From assembly GCA_019244295.1 (NCBI GenBank), contig JAFASX010000127.1:1-40982 (forward strand): 40,982 nucleotides of DNA, in the 5' to 3' direction. The notes beneath the pieces were generated by a model. It made no database searches, was not told the origin of the DNA, and saw only the letters and a list, made by a program, of their open reading frames with translations. Below, in pieces: positions 18,495-26,813 of this stretch. Both the position numbers and the translations under genes were made by a program. Position 1 is the stretch's first letter, and the number at the start of each line of letters is the position of its first letter. Source of the DNA: Pseudonocardia sp. Lineage in GTDB: Bacteria; Actinomycetota; Actinomycetes; Mycobacteriales; Pseudonocardiaceae.

Positions 18495-19205
18495 TCAGTA
18501 GGGGCTGCTCCCACCTAATGAAGACATTCCGAGCACCAGCCGGGTGGCGTGAAACGCCTCGGCGTACCTGGCCAAGCATTGCATGCCACGCAGCCGGGCC
18601 AGACCCGAGATGTACTCCGATTCGAAGGAGACCCGATCTCGCTGCGATCCGTAGCACTCCCGCATCTTGTCGATCTTTTCCCGGAGCACCGGTTCAGCCA
18701 GCGGCGAATACACCCTCGGCTGTTCTAAATCACCATCGCGCTGCGGGATCTCGTAACCGAGCACCAGGTGATCGGGAAATGCCACCGGCACCAGCTCGGA
18801 GACCAACCGGCGGTCCGGGTGCCCATCGCCGGCGGACGGCCCGAAGACCAAACTCGGGTCAGCCCGAGCCCGCAGGTCTTCCAGTCCGCGCTTGACCCGC
18901 TCCCAGCGGGCTGGCAGCTGACCCTGTGGCAGATCGAGCACCGCGACACGTAACCGCGCCCCCGGGCAGAACGCGGCCAATGCGTCGCGTTCCTCCTCTT
19001 CACGCAAACTGCCGCCGCCGGTGAGCGTCAGCGAGCTGACCTCGACGCCGGGATGCGCTCGGCATAGTTCCAGCAGCGTCCCACCACAGCCGACCACGAT
19101 GTCGTCACAGTGCGCACCCACCAGCGCGACGCTGTCGAGACGCTCCAGCAGGAGACTCAACATCTCCTCTGCAGAGGACAAACTAGACCGGCCACGGGCC
19201 GACAC
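18495..19205 (-). CDS. PIG-L/LmbE-family deacetylase
   Basis: This is a zinc-dependent N-acetyl-sugar deacetylase-like protein (236 residues) with a Rossmann-like fold. The family acts on GlcNAc-containing glycolipids, mycothiol precursors or antibiotic intermediates. The N-terminal metal motif is GAHCDDIVVGCGG (AHxDD form, residues about 30-42), as in the subgroup with AHCDDIEIGCGG. The second metal motif is normally H-x-D-H-R, but here reads GDGHPDRR, so the second histidine is replaced by Arg. The rest matches the subgroup well: DHLVLGYEIPQRDGDL and RLRGMQCLARYAEAF. The GTG start at 19205 and an internal ATG at codon 15 are both possible. It lies between a desaturase and a Wzz-like gene, which suggests envelope glycan or lipid modification. 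The substrate is unknown. Confidence 0.85.
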   Translation of the reverse strand: MSARGRSSLSSAEEMLSLLLERLDSVALVGAHCDDIVVGCGGTLLELCRAHPGVEVSSLTLTGGGSLREEEERDALAAFCPGARLRVAVLDLPQGQLPARWERVKRGLEDLRARADPSLVFGPSAGDGHPDRRLVSELVPVAFPDHLVLGYEIPQRDGDLEQPRVYSPLAEPVLREKIDKMRECYGSQRDRVSFESEYISGLARLRGMQCLARYAEAFHATRLVLGMSSLGGSSPY

Positions 19206-19377
19206 GCGCTCATCTCACCCTCCCTCGACGAACACCCGACAGCCCCGACAACATCTGTGGCGCGGGTCCTCGACGTGGATCAGGCCACCAAGCCACACGT
19301 CTAGTATGTCACCCTTTCGAGCGATTCGGTTAGCGAGCGCAACCAGCACGAATGGGCGTGAGTTTACTCCATATGGA

Positions 19378-20310
19378 CTAGCCGTTGCGCAGCTTGGCCA
19401 AGCGGGCGGGCGTCGGCCACCGTACATCGCGAACCCAACCGAACTTCTCGAACAACCAGATCAACCGGGCAGAAATGTCGATCTGGCCAGGCAGCACGCC
19501 ATGCCGCGCGCAAGTGGGGTCGGCATGGTGCAGGTTATGCCACGACTCGCCCATGCTCAGGATGGCCAGCGGCCAGAAGTTCCTGGACCGATCGCGGGAG
19601 GCAAAAGGCTGGCGCCCGATCATGTGACAAATCGAGTTGATAGACCAGGTGACGTGATGCAGGGCACCCATTCGCACGATGCCAGCCCAGAAGAAACCGG
19701 TGACGGCACCGAGCCAGGACCAGGTGGCCAACGCGCCGATCAGCGCCGGCAGCAGCAAGCTGACCACCACTAACCAACCGAAACTCCGGTCCACCCGCAT
19801 GATCACTCGATCGGCCAGCAGATCCGGCACGAACCGGCGCACGTTGGTCTCCCGGCGATCGAACAACCAACCGAAATGAGCGTGCACGAAGCCCCGGGCG
19901 ACCCCGAGCGGCGAGGTGCCGAACAACCACGGTGAATGCGGGTCACCCTCCTTGTCGGAGTAAGCATGGTGGCGCCGATGGTCGGCCACCCAGTGCACGA
20001 TCGAACCCTGGACGGCCAACGAACCGGTGATGGCTAGCGCCACTCGCAGCCACTGCTGCGCTTTGAACGACTTGTGGGTGAAGTGGCGGTGATAGCCCAC
20101 CGTGACGCCAAGGCAGCCGACTGTGTAGAAAACCACCAGCATGCCAAGGTCGTGCCAATGAACTCCCCAGCCCCAGGCGACCGGGATGGCGGCGAAAAAC
20201 CCGAGGATGGGGACGATCACGAAAACATAGATCAGAACGTGCTGGAAAGGGCTGCGCACGCCATCGTAGATCATTCTGGGGCCGGCGAGGGCCTCGGCGG
20301 AGCTGGTCAC
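19378..20310 (-). CDS. Membrane fatty-acid desaturase (acyl-CoA delta-9 type)
   Basis: This is an integral-membrane di-iron desaturase that introduces a cis double bond into acyl chains. The three histidine boxes are intact: HRHFTH at residues 74-79, HRRHH at 111-115 and HNLHH at 258-262. Hydrophobic segments lie at about 25-47, 55-72, 90-105 and 180-215. The 310-residue length fits bacterial stearoyl-CoA-type (DesA3-like) desaturases. Electrons are usually supplied by a separate oxidoreductase. None is adjacent, although a flavocytochrome is encoded at 23197-24531. The gene is first in a leftward series with PIG-L and the Wzz-like gene, but gaps of 172 and 142 bp make a single operon uncertain. 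Confidence 0.95.
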   Translation of the reverse strand: MTSSAEALAGPRMIYDGVRSPFQHVLIYVFVIVPILGFFAAIPVAWGWGVHWHDLGMLVVFYTVGCLGVTVGYHRHFTHKSFKAQQWLRVALAITGSLAVQGSIVHWVADHRRHHAYSDKEGDPHSPWLFGTSPLGVARGFVHAHFGWLFDRRETNVRRFVPDLLADRVIMRVDRSFGWLVVVSLLLPALIGALATWSWLGAVTGFFWAGIVRMGALHHVTWSINSICHMIGRQPFASRDRSRNFWPLAILSMGESWHNLHHADPTCARHGVLPGQIDISARLIWLFEKFGWVRDVRWPTPARLAKLRNG

Positions 20311-20362
20311 GGGGAGCTCACCTCAGAGGTCGCGGGATGCGTCGGTCACCAGACGGCCGATC

Positions 20363-20394
20363 AGACCGCCACACCAGAAGACCGCCACACCAGA
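20363..20394. repeat. 16-bp perfect tandem duplication upstream of the desaturase
   Basis: AGACCGCCACACCAGA occurs at 20363-20378 and again immediately at 20379-20394, in the spacer between the desaturase and tRNA-Gln. It may lie in the desaturase promoter region. Confidence 0.9.
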
Positions 20395-20493
20395 CTAGCG
20401 TAGGCTGGGCTGAGCACGATCGATAGCGGCCGAGGGCTTCCTGACGGCGTGTCGCGCCCGGCCGGTGTGTCGTTTCGGGATGCCCTGTACGGT

Positions 20494-20507
20494 CGCCAGC
20501 GCTGGCG
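20494..20507. promoter_or_regulatory. 14-bp palindrome upstream of tRNA-Gln
   Basis: CGCCAGC followed by GCTGGCG forms a perfect palindrome 28 bp before the tRNA. A weak -10-like CATAGAT follows at 20514-20520. It could be a promoter-proximal operator or chance. Confidence 0.3.
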
Positions 20508-20534
20508 TGACACCATAGATGGGTCCGCGTACGA

Positions 20535-20606
20535 TCCGCCGTGGTGTAATCGGCAACACATCGGATTTTGGTTCCGGTATTCCAGGTTCGAATCCTGGCG
20601 GCGGAG
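20535..20606 (+). tRNA. tRNA-Gln (anticodon TTG)
   Basis: This 72-nt cloverleaf has acceptor arm TCCGCCG pairing with CGGCGGA and discriminator G. The anticodon stem TCGGA/TCCGG includes one G-U pair, and the seven-base loop TTTTGGT has TTG at its centre. The T-arm is CCAGG-TTCGAAT-CCTGG. CCA is not encoded. Actinobacteria normally charge this tRNA by GluRS mischarging plus GatCAB amidation, so the unusual GluRS gene about 4 kb away is worth noting. A terminator hairpin follows 18 bp downstream. Confidence 0.97.
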
Positions 20607-20621
20607 CTCCTCGGCTAAGCG

Positions 20622-22037
20622 TCACCCGTCGGCCAAGCCGACGGGTTCGCGCACCTCAATCAGCGCGGGGCGGGGGATAAGATACGACACACCGAGCGCG
20701 GCCGCCGTGATAACCACCCCCAGCGCCACCGCACCCGCGTAACCGGCCGCGTCACCGTTCGAGCCGCCGATGATGGTCTGGATGGCGGGCAGTATCGCGA
20801 AGCTCAAGCCAGCACCGAGGTTGAAGGCCCCGGAGTTGAACCCAGGTAGGAAACCGGGCCGGTCTGGCGGGGACAGCGCCACAGCCAAACCGTTGAGCAT
20901 GATGTTGGCCATCCCGGCATAGGCGATGCCCAGCAAGAGGGACCCACCGACGAGCATCGGCAGCGAATGCAACCCCACCATGGCAATCCACGCCAAGGCG
21001 ACGATACTGCCGACGAGACCGATCCGCAGTATTCGGCGGTATCCCCAGGTGGGGGCGAAACGCCCGGCAAGCGGCCCGACCGCCCAGCCGATCAGGGCGT
21101 AGGGAGTGAGCAGCACGACCGAGGTGGTGTCCGCGCTCAGCCCCAAACCGGCCTTCGCGTCCTGGGCATCACTCACCACGACTCCGTTGATCGCGGCAAA
21201 GATCCCGGCCAGGGTGAGGGTGGTGGTCAGCAGCACCGCCCAGGTGCCCCGGTCGCGCAGTTGCGCGGGCCGCACGAGAGGGTGCTGCGCTCGGCGCTCG
21301 TTCTGATAGAAGCTGACGAATGCGCCGACGCTAGCGATGGCGAACACCGCGACCTGCCACCACTTCGCGGCGGCGAGCTTCGCGGCCTCGTTCAGCGCGA
21401 GCAGCAGGCAGGCGACCGCGAGAGCGAGTGCCACCACTCCTGACCAGTCCATTGGAGTTCCCGCCGATGGCCGGGATTCCGGTGCGATCCGCGCCACCAG
21501 CCCGGTGGCGATAGCGCCGACGACCACCATGACCCAGAAGACCGCGCGGAATCCGACGTGGGTGGCCAGCCAGCCGCCGACGAACACGTCGATACCGGCG
21601 ACCCCGCCGTTGACCGCGGCTACGACTCCCATCAGGGTGCCGTAGCGTTTGGGCTCAGCTACTTGACCGCGCAGGATCAGCAGGCAGATCGCGATGACCG
21701 CGCCGGAGCAACCCTGGATGACCCTGGCGAGACACAACAAGCCGATACCGGGCGCAACCGCGGCCAGAATGGACCCAACGGTGGTGAGTGCCAAGGACAC
21801 CAGCAGAACGCGCCGACGCCCGAGGATGTCGCTTAGCCTCGGCACGAACACCGCGAAGATCGCGGCCGACGTGAAGAAGGCTGTTTGCGAGAACCCGACC
21901 GCCACAACGGTGGTGTGTAAATCCCGCTGGATCGTGGGCAAGACAGGGCTTAGCATGCTCGCATTCAGCTGAAAGGCCGTACACGCGCCAAGAAGCGCGA
22001 CCATGAGTGCCGGCACGTGGTCTTTCTGAATGTTCAT
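20622..22037 (-). CDS. MFS transporter, DHA2-like drug/proton antiporter family
   Basis: This is a 471-residue polytopic membrane protein with about 14 hydrophobic helices, typical of the 14-TM DHA2 branch of the major facilitator superfamily. Motif A is visible between TM2 and TM3 as LSDILGRRRVLL, and the TM4-5 region reads LCLARVIQGCSGAVIAICLLILRG. The probable role is proton-driven export of a drug or metabolite; the substrate cannot be read from sequence. Its ATG overlaps the stop of the DUF4142 gene by 4 bp (ATGA), so it is translationally coupled to that gene and to the upstream flavocytochrome. Its last codons form one arm of a terminator hairpin shared with tRNA-Gln. Confidence 0.9.
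   Translation of the reverse strand: MNIQKDHVPALMVALLGACTAFQLNASMLSPVLPTIQRDLHTTVVAVGFSQTAFFTSAAIFAVFVPRLSDILGRRRVLLVSLALTTVGSILAAVAPGIGLLCLARVIQGCSGAVIAICLLILRGQVAEPKRYGTLMGVVAAVNGGVAGIDVFVGGWLATHVGFRAVFWVMVVVGAIATGLVARIAPESRPSAGTPMDWSGVVALALAVACLLLALNEAAKLAAAKWWQVAVFAIASVGAFVSFYQNERRAQHPLVRPAQLRDRGTWAVLLTTTLTLAGIFAAINGVVVSDAQDAKAGLGLSADTTSVVLLTPYALIGWAVGPLAGRFAPTWGYRRILRIGLVGSIVALAWIAMVGLHSLPMLVGGSLLLGIAYAGMANIMLNGLAVALSPPDRPGFLPGFNSGAFNLGAGLSFAILPAIQTIIGGSNGDAAGYAGAVALGVVITAAALGVSYLIPRPALIEVREPVGLADG
20625..20645. terminator. Bidirectional terminator between tRNA-Gln and the MFS gene
   Basis: CCCGTCGGC-CAA-GCCGACGGG is a perfect 9-bp stem with a 3-nt loop. It lies 18 bp after tRNA-Gln (plus) and overlaps the final codons of the MFS gene (minus). 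There is no long T-tract. Confidence 0.75.
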
Positions 22038-23125
22038 GGGTACCCAGGATGGCGCCGGTGAGCCTGGTATGGCCAGGCCCCGACGCCCGAGCGTGTCGCC
22101 AACACCTCAGTTCGCGGCTCCGTGCGTTGCGTCGGAATTGCTGGCGCGGAAGCTGGCCAAGCCGGCGCGGGCCAAAGCGATTTGGATCCGCCGCTCGGAT
22201 TCAGCACCGCGATCAGTTCGGCCGTGGTCACCACATCGGGCTCGGGTCGGGCATTACCGGCCTGCTCCCCACTCAATACAGCACTCAATACAGCACTTGA
22301 TCCGGCACTCAGTTCAGTAGACCGTCTCGACGACTGAAAGGCCAGCAGCTTGGCCCACCAACCCGTCCACCGATCACGCTGGGTGGCGGTACGACCCGTC
22401 CGGGACCGGTTTAGCTCGCGCAGCAACGCGGCCCCCACGACCACCGCGATCACGAACAACACCAGCGTGATCGGGACGTTGTAGCCGCCGAGCGCGGTCA
22501 ACCGCGCGACCGGCGCGGTCGAGGGCGGAAACAGCGAGTAATCCACCAAATCGGTGCTTTCGAGGTATCCCATGTGCCGAGAGATGACTGTGCTCGCCTC
22601 GATCCCGAACTGACGCACTAATTGGTTCTGGGTACCCGCGCGAACACCCTCCACCAACGGCATCACCTCACCGTGCGCGGAGCGAACGACATTGATGAAG
22701 GCAAGGTCGAAATCGGGCCCTGAGCGACGGCCAATGTCAGTCATCCAGACTCGCTGCTGGTCGCTGGGCTGGCTGGGCAGCACCAAGTTGAGCTTCTCGG
22801 CCACATCCTGTAACGAAGCATCCAGTTGGGCGTGCTCGATCCCCAGTTTGCGTCCGACCTCGCGCACGGCCGGGTTGACCGCCTGCTGCTCGGCTAGCTC
22901 ACCGGTTGGCCCTTCCCAGAGATTGGCCTGCCGCACTTTGATCAGCATGTCCCGGTCGGCGGCACCGAGCGGGCCCCACGGGGTCTGGGTGATCCCGTCG
23001 CCGAACAGCGCCGAGAAGGACTGAGGTGAGGACGGCGAGCGCCCGGCCAACACCATCGACACCACAACCGTCACCAACACAGAACTGAGCACGGTCCAGC
23101 GGACGAAGCGAATCGCGGGGAGCAA
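22034..23125 (-). CDS. DUF4142 ferritin-like membrane-anchored protein
   Basis: This 363-residue protein has an N-terminal signal or anchor helix (FVRWTVLSSVLVTVVVSMVLA) and a DUF4142 helical-bundle domain at about 50-195. The domain shows the family pattern: DRDMLIKVRQANLWE, NPAVREVGRKLGIEHAQLD, GPDFDLAFINVVRSAHGEV, ending in a conserved His before the last helix. A second membrane helix lies at about 213-237, and the cytoplasmic tail is Ser/Ala-rich. The function of DUF4142 is not established; the bundle resembles DUF305 or ferritin-like folds. A TTG at 23125 is chosen as start because AAAAGGTGA lies 5 nt upstream. The longer GTG/ATG-initiated frame to 23191 lacks this. It overlaps the MFS start and lies 71 bp after the flavocytochrome gene. 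Confidence 0.8.
   Translation of the reverse strand: MLPAIRFVRWTVLSSVLVTVVVSMVLAGRSPSSPQSFSALFGDGITQTPWGPLGAADRDMLIKVRQANLWEGPTGELAEQQAVNPAVREVGRKLGIEHAQLDASLQDVAEKLNLVLPSQPSDQQRVWMTDIGRRSGPDFDLAFINVVRSAHGEVMPLVEGVRAGTQNQLVRQFGIEASTVISRHMGYLESTDLVDYSLFPPSTAPVARLTALGGYNVPITLVLFVIAVVVGAALLRELNRSRTGRTATQRDRWTGWWAKLLAFQSSRRSTELSAGSSAVLSAVLSGEQAGNARPEPDVVTTAELIAVLNPSGGSKSLWPAPAWPASAPAIPTQRTEPRTEVLATRSGVGAWPYQAHRRHPGYP
22271..22294. repeat. 12-bp tandem duplication in the DUF4142 tail
   Basis: ACTCAATACAGC occurs at 22271-22282 and 22283-22294. It encodes the repeated LSAV segment of the low-complexity C-terminal tail. Confidence 0.85.
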
Positions 23126-23196
23126 GAAATCACCTTTTCGAGCGTGCCGGCAACTAATGGGTCTTACATCAGAGCATGCGCCAGACCGCACTTGGG

Positions 23197-24531
23197 TCAG
23201 ACCATGTCGAACTGCTCTGTGTGCACCCGAGCAGGGTCGACGCCCAATTCATCCAGGGCGACTGTCACGCTATTCACCATCGCGGGCGGACCACAGACGA
23301 AGTATTCGACTTTCCGCCGCCCGCTGCGCTCTGGCAGTAACTCCGCGAGCAGCTCGCGATCGATTCGTCCAGCTCGCCCACACCATTTCAGCGGCGGCGA
23401 GCTGAGTACCTCGGCCACAGTCAGGTTGAGCTGTGCGCTCAGCTCGGCCAGCTCGTCGCGGAAGAGCAGATCGGTCACCTCGCGCGCCGCGCTGATCAGC
23501 AACACGGGTCGGCGGTCGTCCCGGTGCGCGAGGGTGCGCAGCATGCTCATCATCGGGGTGATGCCCACGCCGGCCGCGATCAGCACCAGCACCCGGGTGC
23601 GAACCCGTTCGTCGCAGGTGAATGCGCCGTGCGGGCCGTCAACCCAGATCGAGTCCCCAGGGTGTAGCCCGGCGATGGCGGACGTGAAATCACCAACATT
23701 CCGGATGGTGAACGCCATCGAATCGGAGTTCCGCGCGCTAGAGGTGATGGTGAATGGGTGCTCTTCGGCCATTACTGAGCGTCGAACGCGAAGCCAGGCA
23801 AACTGGCCGGGCTCGAAACGCATGGCGCCCTCACAGAAGCCGTGCCGGGACCGTCGGGGCCCGATTACCAAGGTGTGCACGTCTTCGGTCTCAGCGCGGA
23901 CTTCGACGACCTGATAAGCGTCGTGCCGATCAAAGAACGGACGCCAGAGCCAGCGGTAGCTGAGCACGGTGACCAATGCGGCGGCCAAGAACCCGAACGA
24001 CAGCCGGGACACCGGGTCATTGACCAGATGACGCAACCACCAGATGTGCAAGGCGGTAGCGAGCAGCGTCACCAAGGCGAGCCCCAGGTGCGTCCAACGC
24101 CACAGCCCGTACCGCCGGCCAACCCGCTGGCGCAACAGCGCCAGCCCGACCAGCACGATCAACGACACGGCGGCGGTGATCCCGGCCCGGGACGGCAACG
24201 ACCACTGCCGAGGGTCGAACAAAGTCACCGCCGACGGATTCGCGGCCAGCACCAGCACGATATGCGCGATAACCAGCAGCGACACCAGCAGCCCCAGGCT
24301 GCGGTGCACGCCAAGCACGCCGTCGATACCCAGCGCCCTGGTCAGCGAACGCAGTCGGGAGGGCGCGATGACCGCGCACACCATGACGCCGGTAGCCAGT
24401 ACGCCGCTCTGCACCGCAAGCTGCCCACTCAGCGGGTTGTCGTCGCCGTTGACCAGGCTCAGCAGCACTGGGCCCAGCAACGCCGCGACGAACCCACCCG
24501 CCCACAGCGTTCTTGCCTGCCTGGGTTGCAT
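23197..24531 (-). CDS. Ferric-reductase-like transmembrane flavocytochrome (FRE/FNR fusion)
   Basis: This 444-residue membrane oxidoreductase should carry electrons from NAD(P)H through FAD and two b haems across the membrane. The N-terminal 210 residues hold about six helices. Two histidine pairs, each spaced by 13 residues, are visible (GVHRSLGLLVSLLVIAH and WTHLGLALVTLLATALH), the bis-haem arrangement of ferric reductases and NADPH oxidases. The C-terminal half is an FNR module: FEPGQFAWLRV and HPFTITSS bind FAD, and AAGVGITPMMSMLR and VEYFVCGPPAMV bind NAD(P)H. There is no C-terminal 2Fe-2S motif. It is first of a three-gene operon with DUF4142 and MFS. Reduction of external ferric iron is a reasonable guess given the Efe loci, but other acceptors are possible. 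Confidence 0.88.
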   Translation of the reverse strand: MQPRQARTLWAGGFVAALLGPVLLSLVNGDDNPLSGQLAVQSGVLATGVMVCAVIAPSRLRSLTRALGIDGVLGVHRSLGLLVSLLVIAHIVLVLAANPSAVTLFDPRQWSLPSRAGITAAVSLIVLVGLALLRQRVGRRYGLWRWTHLGLALVTLLATALHIWWLRHLVNDPVSRLSFGFLAAALVTVLSYRWLWRPFFDRHDAYQVVEVRAETEDVHTLVIGPRRSRHGFCEGAMRFEPGQFAWLRVRRSVMAEEHPFTITSSARNSDSMAFTIRNVGDFTSAIAGLHPGDSIWVDGPHGAFTCDERVRTRVLVLIAAGVGITPMMSMLRTLAHRDDRRPVLLISAAREVTDLLFRDELAELSAQLNLTVAEVLSSPPLKWCGRAGRIDRELLAELLPERSGRRKVEYFVCGPPAMVNSVTVALDELGVDPARVHTEQFDMV

Positions 24532-24676
24532 GCCCGCGACTGTATGACGGACCGCCGCGCCGCCCAGCCGACCTGAGAGCCAGGTTGCGCGGCTGTCGGT
24601 TACGAGCTCAAAGAGCGCGCCAAACGCCGTTTGAATAATCCGAACGGACCCACGGGTTAGGCCAGACGCCGCTCTC

Positions 24677-24718
24677 GGTACTCAGACCCGGCGCCCACCA
24701 TGGCGCCCGCTGAGTGCC
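24677..24718 (-). terminator. Long hairpin downstream of the GluRS gene
   Basis: The outer arms GGTACTCAG (24677-24685) and CTGAGTGCC (24710-24718) pair with one G-U or mismatch. The inner arms GGCGCC (24690-24695) and GGCGCC (24702-24707) pair perfectly around a 6-nt loop. It lies 51 bp after the GluRS stop, in the 237-bp spacer before the flavocytochrome gene. No other feature was seen in that spacer. Confidence 0.55.
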
Positions 24719-24768
24719 GACCTCCACTCGCCGACCAGCCACCCCCAACCAGCGCAAGGCTTCCCCGC

Positions 24769-26460
24769 TTATTGAGCCGGGGGACCGCAAGTGATCGATC
24801 TCACGCTACCTGGCTGGGCCGGACCAGCGAGCGCGAGAACCCGCCGGACCACCTCGCCGGAGCCCAACGCGGCGCACACCGCGTGCAGATCAGGACTACG
24901 GCGAGAGCCCGTGATAGCCACGCGCAAGACATTCGCCGCGTCAGCGAGCATCCCGGGGTAGGCATCCGGATTACCCTTGTACGTCTTGGCGTTGGGCGCG
25001 AAGCCATGGCGGGCGGCCAGCTCGCGAATCTGCGCAAACCAGGTCGGCTGATCGTCGGCCCAGGTGTAATGATCAGCGAAATCGGCGGCCAGGGCGCGAA
25101 CCAGGGTCCCGTCCAACCCGCCGAGGCGTTCGTCAGCTGGGTTGGTGACCAATGTAAACAACTCGGCGAAGAAGAACCCGTATATCGCGCGGAAGTCCGA
25201 CCACCGCACCAGGTCCTTCCTCGGGTTCGCCACACCGACCCGCTCCACATCGATCGCGCGCTCAGCCAGCTCCCGGTTTCCATTGATCACCGAAACCAAC
25301 TCGGGGTCTCGCTCACGGGCCCATTCACGCACTTCATCGAGTACGGTGGGGCCGGCCAGGGTGGCAATATAATCACCACAGATATCCACCAGCTTGACCA
25401 TGTCGACCAGCGGGCCAGCCACCCCACACTCAGCCAGCCGAATTGGCTCATCCAGGGCCTGCTCCAGCGGCAACTCGGCCAGCCGTCCGTTCGCCAGACC
25501 GCGTAGGTAGTACATCACGGCGGGCGCGGGGTAGCCGGCGTCTAGGTAATAGTCGACGGACGCCTCGTCGTCCTTGCGTTTGGACAACTTGCGCCGAGAC
25601 CCGGCATCGGTCTTCATCAACGGTGCGATGTGCGCATAAGTCGGTGGCTGGAAACCCAGCGCGGCGAACAATTGCAGGTGCAGCGGCACCGAGGAGATCC
25701 ATTCCTCGCCCCGGACCACCAGGTTCACCCGCATGAGATGCTCGTCGACGGCATGCGCGAAGTGGTAGGTGGGCAGCCTGGGGTTACTTTGCGAAGTCTT
25801 CAGGATGACCACGTCGTTACGGTTGGCCTCGTGCTCGAGCCGACCGCGAATCGCGTCGACGAAACTCACCCGGCCCTCGGTGCCGGGCGATCGGAACCGA
25901 ACCACATACGGCTCGCCAGCGCTCAGTTTGGCGACCACCTCGCCGGGGTCCGCGTCCCGCCAACGGGCCCACGAACCGTAGTAGCCGGTTGGCAGCTTGG
26001 TGGCCTGCTGCCGGCGGGTGATCTCGGCGAGTTCCTCCCGGGTGCAGAAGCAAGGGTAGGCCTGGCTCTTGCGCATGAGCTCCCGTACGTAACTGAGGTA
26101 GATCCGCTCACGGGCGGACTGCAGATAAGGCCCGTACGGGCCATTGACGGTGTCTTCATCAGATGCGACACCGAGATACCTGAAAGCGCGCTCGAACTGG
26201 TCGGCGACGCCGGCGACCTCGCGGGACTGATCGGTATCCTCGATACGCACGAAATAAACCCCGCCGCTGTGCCGCGCGACGTCCTTGGCGATCATCGCGG
26301 TATACCCGCCACCAATGTGGACGAACCCGGTGGGGCTGGGCGCGAAGCGGGTTACCTGAGCGCTCTCGGGCAACTGACGTGGCGGGTAACGCTGTTCCCA
26401 GTGGGACGGTTCTGGCAGGTCGTCGGGGAAAAGTCGGTCGACGAGGTCACGCTCGAGCAT
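24769..26460 (-). CDS. gltX: Glutamyl-tRNA synthetase of the Bacillota-like long type
   Basis: This class Ic synthetase attaches glutamate to tRNA-Glu and, in organisms using GatCAB, also to tRNA-Gln. The HIGH motif reads HIGG at residues 48-51 in VTRFAPSPTGFVHIGG. The KMSKS motif reads KLSKRKD in GSRRKLSKRKD. At 563 residues it is longer than the usual actinobacterial enzyme (about 490). The N-terminal block LFPDDLPEPSHWEQRYPPRQLP is characteristic of the clostridial-type GluRS, as are GPYGPYLQSARERIY and PTGYYGSWARWRD. It lies in a spot where mycobacterial relatives do not carry gltX, so it is probably acquired and either replaces or supplements the ancestral gene. ATG 26460 is preceded by GGAG. 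Confidence 0.9.
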   Translation of the reverse strand: MLERDLVDRLFPDDLPEPSHWEQRYPPRQLPESAQVTRFAPSPTGFVHIGGGYTAMIAKDVARHSGGVYFVRIEDTDQSREVAGVADQFERAFRYLGVASDEDTVNGPYGPYLQSARERIYLSYVRELMRKSQAYPCFCTREELAEITRRQQATKLPTGYYGSWARWRDADPGEVVAKLSAGEPYVVRFRSPGTEGRVSFVDAIRGRLEHEANRNDVVILKTSQSNPRLPTYHFAHAVDEHLMRVNLVVRGEEWISSVPLHLQLFAALGFQPPTYAHIAPLMKTDAGSRRKLSKRKDDEASVDYYLDAGYPAPAVMYYLRGLANGRLAELPLEQALDEPIRLAECGVAGPLVDMVKLVDICGDYIATLAGPTVLDEVREWARERDPELVSVINGNRELAERAIDVERVGVANPRKDLVRWSDFRAIYGFFFAELFTLVTNPADERLGGLDGTLVRALAADFADHYTWADDQPTWFAQIRELAARHGFAPNAKTYKGNPDAYPGMLADAANVLRVAITGSRRSPDLHAVCAALGSGEVVRRVLALAGPAQPGSVRSITCGPPAQ

Positions 26461-26813
26461 GGGTACGCGGTCTCCAGGGGCCGATGCGGCGTCTGTGCTG
26501 GCTTGGGGCCGAGACTAGTCGCTGCCGGCGGGCCCGCCCACGTACCGAGCCCGGTCCCCCGGTGCTCACCGACACCGGGCGCGAACGCGGCGCAACAAAT
26601 CACCGCTATCGAGGCGGCCGAAACCGATAGGGAAAAGCTCATCATGACGATATCCGCCGGCTCAGGACGCGGGCCCCTCGGTCCGGATCTCCCGCCTCAC
26701 CGGCCTACGATTTCAGTGGCAGCTGCCCCCCGGCTGCCCCCGGCAGGGGCACGCTCGCGTGTACTCCGCGCACGGGCGGCCAGCCGCGAAACCAAGCGTT
26801 GGGAGAGCTCAGC
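26461..26813. promoter_or_regulatory. Divergent spacer between gltX and glmU
   Basis: This spacer of about 350 bp must hold promoters for both genes. The Shine-Dalgarno GGGAGAG at 26803-26809 serves glmU. A leftward frame starting at 26645 begins like a secretion signal but runs into gltX out of frame, so I do not call it. No clear riboswitch or T-box element was recognised. Confidence 0.35.

Noticed and set aside
26352..26645. Leftward ORF starting like a secretion signal upstream of gltX
   Set aside because: It enters gltX in a different frame and has no recognisable mature domain. The signal-like start is probably chance.
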